DNA of 64,000 nt from an uncultured Pelagibacteraceae bacterium (GCA_902589315.1 CACISK010000002.1:1-64000); one strand, 5' to 3'; counted from the first letter of the stretch, positions 1 to 9,010 are shown. Numbers and translations are program-made. The notes: a model not told the origin generated them from the letters alone.

Positions 1-1010
1 CAAGAGTTTCAGTTCAAAAATATATTAATGCTAAAGATAAAGATGAAATCGTATTTACCAAAGGTGCTACAGAAGCAATTAATTTAGTCGCTAACACTTT
101 TGGTCAAAAATATTTATCTGAAGGAGATGAAGTATTGTTGACTGAACTCGAGCATCATTCAAATTATGTTCCTTGGCATTTTCTTAGAAAAGCAAAAAAT
201 ATAAAAATAGAATTTGCTGAAATTAACGATGACGGCGAAGTAACATTAGAAGCTATAGAAAAAAAAATTACAAAAAAAACAAAGATAATTAGCGTAAGTC
301 ATTTATCGAATGTAACAGGAGCGATATTACCCATCAAAGAAATTGTACAATTGGCTCATTCGAAAAATATACCGGTTCTAATTGATGGTTGCCAAGGAGC
401 ACCTCACTTAAAATTAGATATGCAGGATATTGATTGTGATTTTTATGCAATATCTGGACATAAAATGTATGGACCAACTGGAATAGGCGTTTTATATGCT
501 AAAAAAAAATGGCTTGAAGATTTACCCCCATATCAAGGTGGAGGCGGAATGATAAATGAGGTTAAAAAAGAAGGTATTACTTATGGAGAATTACCTAATA
601 AATATGAAGCTGGAACAATGGCTACAGCTCAAGTTATAGCTTTTAATGAATCCATAAAATTTATGGAAAAAATTGGTATTCAAAATATTGAAAAACATGA
701 AAAAGAATTATTAGACTATGGACTAGAAAAGTTAAGAAAAAATAATTCAGTTAATATTATAGGAAATCCAAAAGAAAAGGGTGGGGTTATATCATTTACT
801 ATTGAAGGTGTTCATCCACATGATATTGCAACAATTCTTGATGAAGATGGAGTAGCTATTAGAGCAGGGCATCACTGCTGTCAAATATTACATGATAAAT
901 TAAATTTACCTGCAACTGCAAGAGCTTCATTTGGAATTTATAATACAAAAGATGATATTGATAAGCTTGACGAAGCAATAAATAAATGTAAAAAAATTTT
1001 TAACTTATAA
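1..1010 (+). CDS. sufS: Cysteine desulfurase SufS, 5' end outside window
   Basis: PLP-dependent enzyme that takes sulfur from cysteine and passes it as a persulfide to the Fe-S scaffold. The frame is open from base 3, so the gene begins upstream; the TTG at 135 is internal. Visible are the PLP-lysine motif SGHKMYGPTG and the C-terminal active-site cysteine in RAGHHCCQ, which is the SufS (group II) form rather than the IscS loop. An N-terminal portion is missing. The stop overlaps the sufU start by one base (TAATG), so the two are translationally coupled. The sufU-sufT-sufA genes follow at once; sufBCD are presumably upstream, beyond the window. Confidence 0.93.
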   Translation, partial: RVSVQKYINAKDKDEIVFTKGATEAINLVANTFGQKYLSEGDEVLLTELEHHSNYVPWHFLRKAKNIKIEFAEINDDGEVTLEAIEKKITKKTKIISVSHLSNVTGAILPIKEIVQLAHSKNIPVLIDGCQGAPHLKLDMQDIDCDFYAISGHKMYGPTGIGVLYAKKKWLEDLPPYQGGGGMINEVKKEGITYGELPNKYEAGTMATAQVIAFNESIKFMEKIGIQNIEKHEKELLDYGLEKLRKNNSVNIIGNPKEKGGVISFTIEGVHPHDIATILDEDGVAIRAGHHCCQILHDKLNLPATARASFGIYNTKDDIDKLDEAINKCKKIFNL

Positions 1011-1474
1011 TGGACTTAAAAGATTTATATCAAGAGATAATATTAGACCATGGAAAAAATCCAAGGAATTTAGGAAAGTTTGATAATTATAATAAAGATG
1101 CAAAGGGAAATAATCCTTTATGTGGTGATAATGTTCATGTTTATCTCAGATTAAATGAAAATAAAAAAGTAGAAGATATTGCATTTGAAGGTCATGGCTG
1201 TGCTATCTCAATGGCGTCGGCATCAATCATGACTGATATGGTTAGGGGCAAAGAAGAAAAAGAAGTAAAAGAAATTGTAACTGATTTTTTAGGGATGATA
1301 AAAGAAAAAGACTCTTTAGAGACTAACCTTTTAAAAGATGACGAAAAAACTAAATTAATGAGCCTATCTGGTGTTAAACAATATCCTATGAGAGTAAAGT
1401 GTGCAACTTTGTCTTGGCATACCCTTACATCAGCATTAGATAATTCTGATCAAATTGTAAAAACAGAGGATTGA
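1010..1474 (+). CDS. sufU: SufU-type Fe-S scaffold / sulfur-transfer protein
   Basis: A 154-residue IscU-fold protein that accepts sulfur from SufS. The zinc/cluster ligands are all visible: C38 and D40 in NPLCGD, C64 in GHGCAIS and C131 in RVKCATLSW. The long insertion between the second and third cysteine regions and the RVKCATL ending are typical of SufU rather than IscU. In Bacillus SufU is a zinc-dependent sulfurtransferase partner of SufS; the same role is inferred here from adjacency and the one-base overlap with sufS. The gene ends just before sufT, whose ATG lies three bases past this stop. Confidence 0.88.
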   Translation: MDLKDLYQEIILDHGKNPRNLGKFDNYNKDAKGNNPLCGDNVHVYLRLNENKKVEDIAFEGHGCAISMASASIMTDMVRGKEEKEVKEIVTDFLGMIKEKDSLETNLLKDDEKTKLMSLSGVKQYPMRVKCATLSWHTLTSALDNSDQIVKTED

Positions 1475-1476
1475 AA

Positions 1477-1773
1477 ATGGATCTTAAAGAAAAAGTAATT
1501 GCTGAAATAAAAAAAATTTATGATCCAGAGATACCTGTTAATATATATGAATTAGGATTGATATACGATATTATCGTTAATAATTCTGAAGTTAAGGTTA
1601 AAATGACTTTAACAACTCCAAATTGTCCAGTTGCTGAAAGTTTGCCTAAAGAAGTTAAAGACAGTATATTAGAAATTAAAGAAGTTTCAAAAGTAGATCT
1701 TGATTTAGTCTGGGAGCCACCATGGGACAAATCAATGATGTCTGAAGCTGCAAAACTTGAATTAAATTTATGA
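1477..1773 (+). CDS. sufT: SufT / MIP18 (DUF59) Fe-S maturation protein
   Basis: A 98-residue DUF59 protein. The family motif DPEIPVNIYELGLIYDI and the conserved cysteine in TTPNCPVAE (C50) are present. DUF59 proteins fused to or neighbouring suf genes help deliver clusters to client proteins, with no catalysis shown. The ATG at 1477 is preferred over an in-frame TTG at 1471, because an AGAGGA ribosome site at 1465-1470 is correctly spaced for it and the TTG overlaps the sufU stop. The end overlaps the sufA start by four bases (ATGA). Being third in a suf operon makes the assignment firm. Confidence 0.87.
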   Translation: MDLKEKVIAEIKKIYDPEIPVNIYELGLIYDIIVNNSEVKVKMTLTTPNCPVAESLPKEVKDSILEIKEVSKVDLDLVWEPPWDKSMMSEAAKLELNL

Positions 1774-2105
1774 CAAAACAAATTATATCATTAAGCGATA
1801 ACGCAGCTCAAAGAATAAAAGAAATTATGTCTAATGCTGAAAAAGACTCTTTAGGAGTTAGAGTTGGGGTTAAGTCAGGCGGTTGTGCAGGGATGTCCTA
1901 TGTTATGGAGTATACAAAAGAAGCAAACCCAAATGACGAAGTAATAGAAGATAAGGGTGTAAAAGTATTTATAGATTCTGCAGCAGTAATGTATTTACTT
2001 GGAACAGAAATGGATTTTAAAAAAGAAAAATTTTCTTCACAATTTGTATTTAATAACCCGAATGAAACTGAGAGATGTGGATGTGGAGAGTCCTTTAAAA
2101 TATAG
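1770..2105 (+). CDS. sufA: A-type Fe-S carrier SufA/IscA
   Basis: A 111-residue A-type carrier that receives Fe-S clusters from the assembly machinery and hands them to apo-proteins. All three cluster cysteines are present: C39 in SGGCAGMSY and C103/C105 in the C-terminal CGCGESF. Length is normal for the family. The start overlaps the sufT stop (ATGA), so it is the last gene of the suf run. A short stem followed by six T residues lies just downstream at 2116-2139. SufA and IscA cannot be separated safely by sequence alone; the suf context decides the name. Confidence 0.88.
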   Translation: MTKQIISLSDNAAQRIKEIMSNAEKDSLGVRVGVKSGGCAGMSYVMEYTKEANPNDEVIEDKGVKVFIDSAAVMYLLGTEMDFKKEKFSSQFVFNNPNETERCGCGESFKI

Positions 2106-2115
2106 TATTTAATAT

Positions 2116-2139
2116 ACGCATATCAGAATTGCGTTTTTT
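2116..2139 (+). terminator. Weak intrinsic terminator after sufA
   Basis: Arms ACGCA (2116-2120) and TGCGT (2130-2134), loop of nine bases, then a run of T residues to 2139. The stem is only 5 bp, so read-through into the next small gene is likely. Confidence 0.4.
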
Positions 2140-2164
2140 GCATATCTACGATAGAATATTTGAT

Positions 2165-2329
2165 ATGAACGCTTTTGAGCATAAAAACCTAATTAACTCT
2201 GAAGTTAAAACTCAAAAAAGAAAATCTTTATTCAGAAGTCTAATTAAACCAGTAGAAGCGGGCGCACATGGCACCCTCAACTACGTGGTTAAAAAAGGTT
2301 TAGGAAAAAATAAAATAGCTAAAAAATAA
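2165..2329 (+). CDS. Small basic protein, unknown function
   Basis: 54 residues if started at the ATG at 2165. A 36-base longer version from a TTG at 2129 is possible, but it would overlap the sufA terminator. I do not recognise a family. The protein is lysine-rich with hydrophilic ends (SEVKTQKRKSLFRS and a KKGLGKNKIAKK tail) around a central GAHGTLNYVV stretch; there is no signal peptide or membrane segment. It sits between the suf operon and the converging glnA, only nine bases from the glnA stop. Its basic nature would suit a nucleic-acid or ribosome-associated peptide, but that is a guess. Confidence 0.55.
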   Translation: MNAFEHKNLINSEVKTQKRKSLFRSLIKPVEAGAHGTLNYVVKKGLGKNKIAKK

Positions 2330-2340
2330 AAAAGCTATTT
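2313..2340. terminator. Possible bidirectional terminator between small protein and glnA
   Basis: Inverted repeat AAATAGCT (2313-2320) and AGCTATTT (2333-2340) with an A-rich loop, overlapping both stop codons. On the minus strand the stem is followed by a T-rich stretch, so it could end the glnA transcript. It is AT-rich and therefore weak. Confidence 0.3.
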
Positions 2341-3745
2341 AACAACTATAGTACATATCAAACTCAATAGGATGAGGTGTATGTTCAAAGTTGTGTATCT
2401 CCTCAAATTTAAGAGCAATATAAGCGTCAATTTGATCGTCAGTAAATACTCCACCTTGAGTTAAAAACTTTCTATCTTTATCTAAACTTTCCATTGCTTC
2501 TCTTAATGATCCACAAACTGTTGGAACTTTTTTAACTTCCTTCTCTGATAAAGCGTAAAGATCTTTATCAAAGGATTTGCCTGGATCAATTTTATTTTTG
2601 ATACCATCAATTCCTGCCATTAACATCGATGCAAATGTTAAATACGGATTACCAGATGCATCTGGGAATCTAATTTCACATCTTGCTCCTTTTTTGCTTA
2701 GAGTTATCGGAATCCTGCAAGAAGCTGATCTGTTTCTAGCAGAGTAAGCAAGTAATACCGGAGCTTCAAAGCCTGGAATTAATCTTTTATAACTATTTGT
2801 TGTAGCATTTGAAAACGCATTAATCGCCTTAGCATGTTTAAGTATTCCACCAATGTAATAAAGCGCAGTTTGTGACAAACCTGAATATTTATTTCCAGAA
2901 AAAACTGGAGTTTTTCCTTTCCAAACTGATTGGTGAACGTGCATTCCTGATCCATTATCACCTTTTACAGGTTTAGGCATAAACGTAGCAGTTTTACCAA
3001 ATGAATGTGAAACCATTTGAACTACATATTTGTATAATTGAACATTATCAGCTTGATCAACTAACGTACCAAAAAGCATTCCAAGTTCGTGCTGACTTGG
3101 AGCAACTTCATGGTGATGTTTTTCAACTGTGATACCTACGTCTCTTAAACCTTTTAAGTATTCACCTCTTATATCCTGAGCACTATCTACTGGAGGGACT
3201 GGAAAATATCCACCTTTAACTCCAGGTCTATGACCCATATTCCCATTTTCATAACTCTTTCCAGAATTATAAGGTCCTTCTGTACTATCTATCGAAAAAC
3301 TTGTTTCGTTCATGTCGTTTTTGATTTTTACATCATCAAAAACAAAAAATTCTGGCTCTGGACCAAAGTAAGCTTTATCACCTATACCAGTCTTCTTTAA
3401 ATAAGCTTCAGCTTTCTTTGCTATTCCTCTTGGATCTCTTTCATAAGGATTTCTTTTAATTGCATCTAAAATATCGCAAAATAAAACAAGAGTATTATGA
3501 GATGTAAATGGATCAACTATTTGTCTGTTTAAATCTGGTTTTAATATCATGTCAGACTCATTTATTGCCTTCCATCCAGCAATAGACGATCCATCAAAAA
3601 ATACACCATCTGTTAACATGTCCCCATCAACTACCGATGCATCCATAGTTAAGTGCTGTAATTTACCTCTTGGGTCTGTAAATCTTAAATCGACAAACTC
3701 AATTTGCTTGTCTTTCATCATTTTTAGAACTTTGCTTGCGCTCAT
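2339..3745 (-). CDS. glnA: Glutamine synthetase type I
   Basis: 468-residue GSI that makes glutamine from glutamate, ammonia and ATP, the main ammonium-assimilation step. Length equals enterobacterial GlnA. Visible are the N-terminal FVDLRFTDPRGK beta-grasp region, the metal/ATP motifs FFGPEPEFF-like (YFGPEPEFFVFDD) and GSGMHVHQS, the loop NRSASCRIP, and the adenylylation region KDLYALSEKE with the modifiable tyrosine, so it is the adenylylated GSI-beta type. It ends HPIEFDMYYSC. A GGAGA ribosome site precedes the ATG. No glnB lies next to it. The upstream gap to the divergent ybaK-like gene is about 145 bases. Confidence 0.95.
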   Translation of the reverse strand: MSASKVLKMMKDKQIEFVDLRFTDPRGKLQHLTMDASVVDGDMLTDGVFFDGSSIAGWKAINESDMILKPDLNRQIVDPFTSHNTLVLFCDILDAIKRNPYERDPRGIAKKAEAYLKKTGIGDKAYFGPEPEFFVFDDVKIKNDMNETSFSIDSTEGPYNSGKSYENGNMGHRPGVKGGYFPVPPVDSAQDIRGEYLKGLRDVGITVEKHHHEVAPSQHELGMLFGTLVDQADNVQLYKYVVQMVSHSFGKTATFMPKPVKGDNGSGMHVHQSVWKGKTPVFSGNKYSGLSQTALYYIGGILKHAKAINAFSNATTNSYKRLIPGFEAPVLLAYSARNRSASCRIPITLSKKGARCEIRFPDASGNPYLTFASMLMAGIDGIKNKIDPGKSFDKDLYALSEKEVKKVPTVCGSLREAMESLDKDRKFLTQGGVFTDDQIDAYIALKFEEIHNFEHTPHPIEFDMYYSC

Positions 3746-3803
3746 ATTATCTCCTGTAGAATTAAATATCTGGGTTAATTACCAATATTGTTATAATAAA
3801 GAA

Positions 3804-3832
3804 TACATATAATGAGGATATCACCTATGCAA
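3804..3832 (-). promoter_or_regulatory. Candidate glnA promoter in the glnA/ybaK intergenic region
   Basis: On the minus strand TTGCAT (3827-3832), a 17-base spacer and TATGTA (3804-3809) sit about 60 bases before the glnA ATG. The match to sigma-70 consensus is modest. TATAAT at 3808-3813 on the plus strand could serve the opposite gene. I found no glutamine-riboswitch-like sequence in the leader. Confidence 0.25.
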
Positions 3833-3890
3833 TTTAAACATATAATTATGCCAATAATTTCAGTGCTTTTTTATCAATCATAAGTTGAAT

Positions 3891-4370
3891 ATGACTTTAT
3901 TAAATAAAGAACCAGTTAAAAGAGCTGAGAAGTGTCTTAAAGAGTTTGATGAAAATCTATCAGTTGTTGAATTAGAAAACTCAGCAAAAACAGCATTGGA
4001 TGCAGCAAATTCATTAAATTGTGAAGTAGGAGCAATTGTTAAAAGTCTGCTTATTAAGATAGAAAATGATTTTCTACTTTGTTTAGTTTCTGGTGACAAA
4101 AGATGTTCGTTAAATAAATTAAAAAAAATTTCTGAAAAAAAGAATGTAAGAATGGCTTCTGCTGATGAGGTTAAGTCTCAAACAGGATATACAATTGGAG
4201 GTGTATCTCCTGTAGGTCATATAAATAATATTCCAATATTTGTAGATAACTCTTTGAGTAGGTTTAAAGATATTTTTGCTGCAGCTGGACATCCTAATGT
4301 AATTTTTAAAATAAATTATGAAAAATTAATTCATATTACAAAAGGTGTTGTGAAAGATATTACAGAATGA
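3891..4370 (+). CDS. YbaK/ProX-type aminoacyl-tRNA deacylase family protein
   Basis: 159 residues from the ATG at 3891 (a TTG two codons earlier is also in frame). YbaK/EbsC family members hydrolyse mischarged tRNA such as Cys-tRNA(Pro). The family features are the early GAIVKSLLIK strand containing the conserved lysine, the VSGDKRCSLNKLKK segment, and the GYTIGGVSPVGH loop, followed by the AAGHPNVIFKI ending. Which mischarged tRNA it edits cannot be told from sequence. The end overlaps the start of the next exporter gene by four bases (ATGA), indicating a two-gene operon. Confidence 0.8.
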   Translation: MTLLNKEPVKRAEKCLKEFDENLSVVELENSAKTALDAANSLNCEVGAIVKSLLIKIENDFLLCLVSGDKRCSLNKLKKISEKKNVRMASADEVKSQTGYTIGGVSPVGHINNIPIFVDNSLSRFKDIFAAAGHPNVIFKINYEKLIHITKGVVKDITE

Positions 4371-5254
4371 AGCAAGCTAATTTAACAGATTATATTTTAT
4401 TAACATTACTATCAATAATTTGGGCATCTGCTTTTTTTAATATAAAAATTGCAACAGAATCGTTCGGTCCAATGACAATTGCTTTTTTGAGAGTATTTTT
4501 TGGATCTATACCAGTATTAATTTTATGTTTTTATAAAAAAATTGTAATTGAAGCATTTTCAAAAGATTGGCATTGGTTCATGTTAATAGGACTAATCAAT
4601 TTAGTTATACCATTCTTTTTAATTGCTTATGGAGTAAAATCTGTGCAAAGTAATTTGGCTGCAATTTTGATGTCCACTACTCCTTTGAGCTCTACCATAT
4701 TAGGTCACTTTTATACAAAAAATGAAAAATTTAATTTTGCCAAAACTATAGGAATATTAATAGGATTTGCAGGAATTGTTTATTTATTTTCTGATAATAT
4801 TTTAATCGATGAAAATAATTTTCTTTCAGCAATATTAATTTTAGTAGGATCAACATGTTATGTAATAGGTGGAGTTTTAACACTTAAAATTAGTAAGAAA
4901 AAAAATGAAAACGTTACTGGATCAATATTAATTTGGGCAACTCTGATTTTATTTCCTTTGATGTGTTTATTAGAAACTCCTTGGGAAAATACTCCATCAT
5001 TAAATTCAACTATGTCAGTAATTTATCTTGGTATAGTGCCAACAGGAGTTGCGTGGCTTTTAAGGTTTAAAATTTTGAAAAAGAATGGTTTAATTTTTCA
5101 ATCTCAAGTCTCATACTTAATCCCAATCTTTGGAATTATTTTAGGCTATATATTTTTAAGTGAATTAATAACTTACAAGGTATTAATATCTTTATTAGCT
5201 GTAGTTGTAGGAATTTATTTTGTCAGAAAAGCTGATACAAAAATTATTATTTAA
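4367..5254 (+). CDS. EamA-family (DMT) transporter
   Basis: 295 residues with about ten hydrophobic segments arranged as two EamA repeats, the usual size for the drug/metabolite transporter superfamily. Family signatures include the early SIIWASAFFNIKIA with AFLRVFFGS and, at the end of the second repeat, QSQVSYLIPIFGIILGYIFLSE. Members export amino acids, nucleosides or metabolites; the substrate here is unknown. It is coupled to the deacylase gene by a four-base overlap. Its last eight bases overlap the converging methyltransferase gene. Confidence 0.85.
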   Translation: MKQANLTDYILLTLLSIIWASAFFNIKIATESFGPMTIAFLRVFFGSIPVLILCFYKKIVIEAFSKDWHWFMLIGLINLVIPFFLIAYGVKSVQSNLAAILMSTTPLSSTILGHFYTKNEKFNFAKTIGILIGFAGIVYLFSDNILIDENNFLSAILILVGSTCYVIGGVLTLKISKKKNENVTGSILIWATLILFPLMCLLETPWENTPSLNSTMSVIYLGIVPTGVAWLLRFKILKKNGLIFQSQVSYLIPIFGIILGYIFLSELITYKVLISLLAVVVGIYFVRKADTKIII

Positions 5255-6164
5255 GTGAAGATATGGAGCTAATATGCTCTGGTTTTGTCTCACAACATCC
5301 ACCTAAAATTGTTGCCCCGCCTTCTATAAATTTTTTTGATAAATTATAAAATTCATTTGCATCAAAATTATCTCTTTTTCCTAAAGATTGATTAGGATTT
5401 ACTCCAATTTCATTAGGTCTTGCTGTATTAAATGTCTGTATTGGGCCTGGTTCATCAACTCCCCACAAATTTATTTTAAATCCAAATGGAACTTTACAAT
5501 TTAAAAATTTATCCAATACAGATAATGATATTTCTGGAGAAACACATGCACAAACTATACCAAGTGTATTTTCATCTTGAATAATTTCAATTAATTGTTC
5601 AATTTTTTCTTTCGAGGGTAGGTCACCATTTTTTTTTAAATGTATTCCAATTAAAACTTTTTTGTTTAATTTTTTAGATATATTAAGAGCGGCTTTAACT
5701 TCATTAGTGCTGCTAATAACATCTAAGTATAAAAAATCAGTAAATTCACTTAAAATATTAGCTTGTTCAAACATATCTTCCTCTATTAATTTGATATCGC
5801 GATCATCAGTTATATAAGTGTCTCTTTGGCTTGGAATTGATCCAGCTACCAATATATTTTTCTTTGATAAATCTTTAGCTTTTATTGCAAGTTTACATGC
5901 AATTTCATTTAATTTTTTGAATTCATCACCAACTTTATTTTCTATTAATCTAAATTTTCTACAACTAAAAGTGTTTGTAACTATAACATCTGAGCCTGCG
6001 TTGATATATGATAGATGAGTATCAACTAACATTTGATGATATTTTTCATCCAATAAAGCGCTAGCAGACCATAAAGTCCCCATAGATACCATTCCTTTTT
6101 CAAGTAATAATTGACCCATACCACCATCTAAAATTCTTATTTTTTTGAAAAAATTGTTATCCAT
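5247..6164 (-). CDS. Homocysteine S-methyltransferase family protein
   Basis: 305-residue TIM-barrel protein of the homocysteine S-methyltransferase family (Zn-dependent methyl transfer to homocysteine; relatives use betaine, S-methylmethionine or methylfolate). It begins RILDGGMGQLLLEKG, has VTNTFSCRKFRL, and the zinc site is visible as a cysteine in IVCACVSPE and the paired cysteines in LGGCCETKPEHI. Methyl donor cannot be assigned; SAR11-type bacteria are known to use betaine/DMSP-type donors, so that is a reasonable guess. The start overlaps the end of the upstream EamA gene by eight bases and its stop overlaps a converging EamA gene by eight. Confidence 0.82.
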   Translation of the reverse strand: MDNNFFKKIRILDGGMGQLLLEKGMVSMGTLWSASALLDEKYHQMLVDTHLSYINAGSDVIVTNTFSCRKFRLIENKVGDEFKKLNEIACKLAIKAKDLSKKNILVAGSIPSQRDTYITDDRDIKLIEEDMFEQANILSEFTDFLYLDVISSTNEVKAALNISKKLNKKVLIGIHLKKNGDLPSKEKIEQLIEIIQDENTLGIVCACVSPEISLSVLDKFLNCKVPFGFKINLWGVDEPGPIQTFNTARPNEIGVNPNQSLGKRDNFDANEFYNLSKKFIEGGATILGGCCETKPEHISSISSLK

Positions 6165-7017
6165 TTTTTTTATCCCTTGTAGCTATAAATACTCCAACGG
6201 TTGTTATTAAAAAACCAATTATGTCAGTAAATGTTAATTGTTCATTTAAAAATATCCATGCCATCACTGCTGAAGTAGGAGGTACTAAAAAAAATAAAGT
6301 AGTAGTTTTGCCCACAGTACCCCTTTTGATTAAAAACATAAGAATAGTAAAAGCTCCAAATGAAACTAATATAATTTGATGAGACATACCCAATATAAAA
6401 CTAGTTGTAAAATTTATGTAAGCATTTTCAAATATAAACATTAATAATAGATTAAAAAGGCAACCACCAACTGCTTGATACGCATTATTAACTGACAAAG
6501 CTAAATTTCCACTCAATTTTTTTTGCCACAATGTTCCAGCTGTTATTGCAAATAAAGCTAAGACTGTCGCTAACAATCCTAAAGGAGGAATTTCTTTTCC
6601 AAAATCTATACCTAACACAGTGACAGAACCAATGAAACCTAAACTGATACCCACCCACTGTTTCCAAGATATTTTTTCTCCAAAAATTGGACCAGATAAA
6701 ATATTTGTTAAAATTGGTTGAAGTGTAACTATTAAAGCTACAATTGCAGCTGGCATCCCAATTGAAAATGCATACCAACATCCACCTAAATAAATCCCAT
6801 GAAATAAAATACCTGTTGAAAGACTTTCAATAATATTTTTTAATTTTCCAAAAATTTTATCATTACTGAAATAAGCAAATACGAGAAAACCAATTGTTAC
6901 AATCCCAAATCTAAATGCTAAAGCTGCAAATGGAGAAGCATTTTGAACAATTTCTTTTCCAGATATGAATGCCGATGACCATAATAATATAAAGAGCAAA
7001 GGAAATGATTTTGTCAT
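6157..7017 (-). CDS. EamA-family (DMT) transporter
   Basis: 286 residues, two EamA repeats and about ten membrane segments. It starts with FPLLFILLWSSAFISGKE and has AALAFRFGIVTIGF in the first repeat and FFLVPPTSAVMAWIFLNEQL in the second, all classic for the family. It is followed, with an eight-base overlap, by the homocysteine methyltransferase gene, so the two are probably cotranscribed; export of a methionine-related or methylated compound is possible but unproven. It is not closely similar to the EamA gene at 4367. Confidence 0.85.
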   Translation of the reverse strand: MTKSFPLLFILLWSSAFISGKEIVQNASPFAALAFRFGIVTIGFLVFAYFSNDKIFGKLKNIIESLSTGILFHGIYLGGCWYAFSIGMPAAIVALIVTLQPILTNILSGPIFGEKISWKQWVGISLGFIGSVTVLGIDFGKEIPPLGLLATVLALFAITAGTLWQKKLSGNLALSVNNAYQAVGGCLFNLLLMFIFENAYINFTTSFILGMSHQIILVSFGAFTILMFLIKRGTVGKTTTLFFLVPPTSAVMAWIFLNEQLTFTDIIGFLITTVGVFIATRDKKNG

Positions 7018-7040
7018 GGTAAAGATATATGGCGTAATAT

Positions 7041-7838
7041 CTAATTTTTGTTGTGAATTCTATCCATTTCTTGAAGTTCGACTTCAAGTTTGTCTAATTC
7101 TTCACCACCAGCCATCATACTAAGAAGTTTTTCTCTAGAAATATCTTTTTTTTGGAATGTTCCCATGCTTTTTCCTCGGTTAAGTACAGTGAAACTATTA
7201 CCAACAGGGTAAGCATGATGTACATTATGAGTAATTAAAATTACAGCCAATCCCTCAGACGCGGCCTTTACAATATATTTTAATACCATTGATGCTTGAT
7301 GAACTCCTAAAGCAGAAGTTGGTTCATCTAAAACTAAAACTTTTGCTCCAAAATATATAGCTCGTGATATTGCTAGGCATTGTCTTTCACCACCGGACAT
7401 AGTTCCAACTGCCTGAGATGGGTCTCTAACATCGATTCCTATCTGTCCCATTCTATCTGCTGCTATCTTATTTGCTTTCTCCACATCAAAAGTTTTAAGG
7501 AAAGGAATACCTTTTTGAGGCTCTCTTCCCATAAAAAAATTTCTAGTAACACTCATTAAAGGAACTAATGCTAGATCTTGATAAACTGTTCCTATACCAA
7601 TATCTAAAGCATCTTTAGGTGAGTCAAAAACAATTTTATTATCTTCAAATATAATTTCTCCTTCATCAGGCTTATGAACACCTGCTAAAGTTTTAATTAA
7701 AGTCGACTTTCCTGCTCCATTATCTCCAAGCAAACACATGATCTCACCTTTTTTTAATCTCATAGTGACATCTTTGAGCGCTATTACCTTCCCAAAAAAC
7801 TTACTAATATTATTAAATTGAACGAGATAGTCAGACAT
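7041..7838 (-). CDS. Sugar/polyol ABC transporter ATPase
   Basis: 265-residue single ATPase domain of the ribose/fructose (FrcA-like) class, in contrast to the double-domain RbsA. Walker [11 protein letters not shown]-loop [12 protein letters not shown], signature MSGGERQ and Walker [14 protein letters not shown] are all present. The C-terminus [24 protein letters not shown] is typical of this group. It is the last gene of a binding protein-permease-ATPase operon and overlaps the permease stop by one base (TAATG). Given the inositol genes nearby, uptake of inositol or a related polyol is the best guess. Confidence 0.9.
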   Translation of the reverse strand: MSDYLVQFNNISKFFGKVIALKDVTMRLKKGEIMCLLGDNGAGKSTLIKTLAGVHKPDEGEIIFEDNKIVFDSPKDALDIGIGTVYQDLALVPLMSVTRNFFMGREPQKGIPFLKTFDVEKANKIAADRMGQIGIDVRDPSQAVGTMSGGERQCLAISRAIYFGAKVLVLDEPTSALGVHQASMVLKYIVKAASEGLAVILITHNVHHAYPVGNSFTVLNRGKSMGTFQKKDISREKLLSMMAGGEELDKLEVELQEMDRIHNKN

Positions 7839-8965
7839 TATTTACTCTCAGTCACTTTCTTTCTGATATAGTTATTAAACACTACAGCTATCAACATCAT
7901 TGCTCCTAAGAAAACTTTAAACCAATCAGTGTCAACATCTGTATAAAATATTCCCATAGATACAGTCCCAAATATAATTGCACCAAAAGCTGCACCTATT
8001 GCAGATCCATATCCACCTGTTAAGAGACAACCACCAACAACAGCAGCCGCAATAGCTTCTAGTTCTTTTAAAGTACCTCTCATAGTATCTGCTGAACCCG
8101 CATCTAATACCTGAATACAAGCAAAAATAGTAGAAGCGACTGCCGTACCGATAAATAGACTTATTTTTACCCTTCCAACAGGCACACCCACATTTGTTGC
8201 TCCAACCTTATCGCCTCCAGATGCAAAGATCCAATTACCGTATCTTGTTTTCATCAATATCCATGTTGCAAACAATGTTAATGCAATAAACCAAATAACT
8301 GATGGAGGTATTCCAGTTGCAAGAGGAGTTCCATCAGTTCTTAGTTCAATCAATTTTAATGATCCCAACCAAGTAAAAAGCCATTTAAAAGTATCTGTAG
8401 CAAATAGCCATGCTAATGGATCATCTTCAATTAATACTCTTAGTCCTGGAACTTGAGTTCTACCAGTAATCAATCTTGTTATTGCTAATGTCAAACCTCT
8501 TAAAATAAAAAGCATTGCAAGTGTTACAATAAAAGACGGCAAACCGGTTTTGACAACCATTATGCCATTAAAGTATCCAACCAATACTGCCATAGCGAAA
8601 GCAAAAACTATACTCATCCATAATGGCCAACCCCAATAAATTGCAGGAATTGCTATACAAATTCCAGCAAAGCCAATCATTGATCCAATTGACAAATCAA
8701 ATTCACCGCCAATCATTAACATTGCTGCTGCTATTGCTATAATTCCCAAATTAGCTGAAACATCGAGGAAATTAAGCATTCCATAGGCGCTAAACATACC
8801 AGTATCGCCAGCTACAATTCCAAAAAATATAAATACAAGTATTGAGCCACCTAATGCACCCAGCTCAGGCCTATTCAATAAAACTCTTAGTGGTGATATT
8901 TTTTTTAGACGTTCGTCTTCATTAAGATTACTTTTCGATGAAATACTTTTTGATTTTAATGACAT
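7838..8965 (-). CDS. Sugar/polyol ABC transporter permease
   Basis: 375-residue permease of the RbsC/FrcC/XylH class with many membrane segments. Family signatures are [52 protein letters not shown] and the [20 protein letters not shown] loop. A hydrophilic N-terminal tail of about 30 residues precedes the first segment, and the first part around [19 protein letters not shown] is longer than in RbsC. The ATG lies 14 bases after a strong terminator hairpin and has no clear Shine-Dalgarno sequence, so its expression is probably set below that of the binding protein. Confidence 0.9.
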   Translation of the reverse strand: MSLKSKSISSKSNLNEDERLKKISPLRVLLNRPELGALGGSILVFIFFGIVAGDTGMFSAYGMLNFLDVSANLGIIAIAAAMLMIGGEFDLSIGSMIGFAGICIAIPAIYWGWPLWMSIVFAFAMAVLVGYFNGIMVVKTGLPSFIVTLAMLFILRGLTLAITRLITGRTQVPGLRVLIEDDPLAWLFATDTFKWLFTWLGSLKLIELRTDGTPLATGIPPSVIWFIALTLFATWILMKTRYGNWIFASGGDKVGATNVGVPVGRVKISLFIGTAVASTIFACIQVLDAGSADTMRGTLKELEAIAAAVVGGCLLTGGYGSAIGAAFGAIIFGTVSMGIFYTDVDTDWFKVFLGAMMLIAVVFNNYIRKKVTESK

Positions 8966-8974
8966 TTAAATTTT

Positions 8975-9010
8975 GAAAAAAGGCCTGACCAAAAAATTTA
9001 GTCAGGCCTT
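8975..9010 (-). terminator. Terminator/attenuator between binding-protein and permease genes
   Basis: Perfect 10-bp stem AAGGCCTGAC / GTCAGGCCTT (8980-8989 with 9001-9010), 11-base loop, then a run of T on the minus strand. It lies after the binding-protein stop and directly before the permease start, so it should reduce read-through and favour the binding protein. Confidence 0.82.

Noticed and set aside
2129..2164. TTG-started longer version of the small basic protein
   Set aside because: It would begin inside the sufA terminator stem; the ATG at 2165 is the simpler start.
3549..3812. Antisense frame over the 5' part of glnA
   Set aside because: No family similarity and it overlaps the well-conserved GlnA N-terminus.
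3746..3890. Glutamine riboswitch or sigma-54 promoter before glnA
   Set aside because: No match to the conserved glutamine-aptamer bases as I know them. A TGGCAT on the minus strand lacks a TTGC at the correct spacing.
6488..6781. 97-codon frame on the minus strand inside the EamA gene
   Set aside because: Alternate frame of a clear transporter gene. Its composition (repeated F, W, N, C) looks like a frame-shifted membrane protein.
7932..8120. 62-codon cysteine/tryptophan-rich frame inside the permease gene
   Set aside because: Shadow frame of the permease loop region; the composition is typical of a frame-shifted glycine/alanine-rich sequence.
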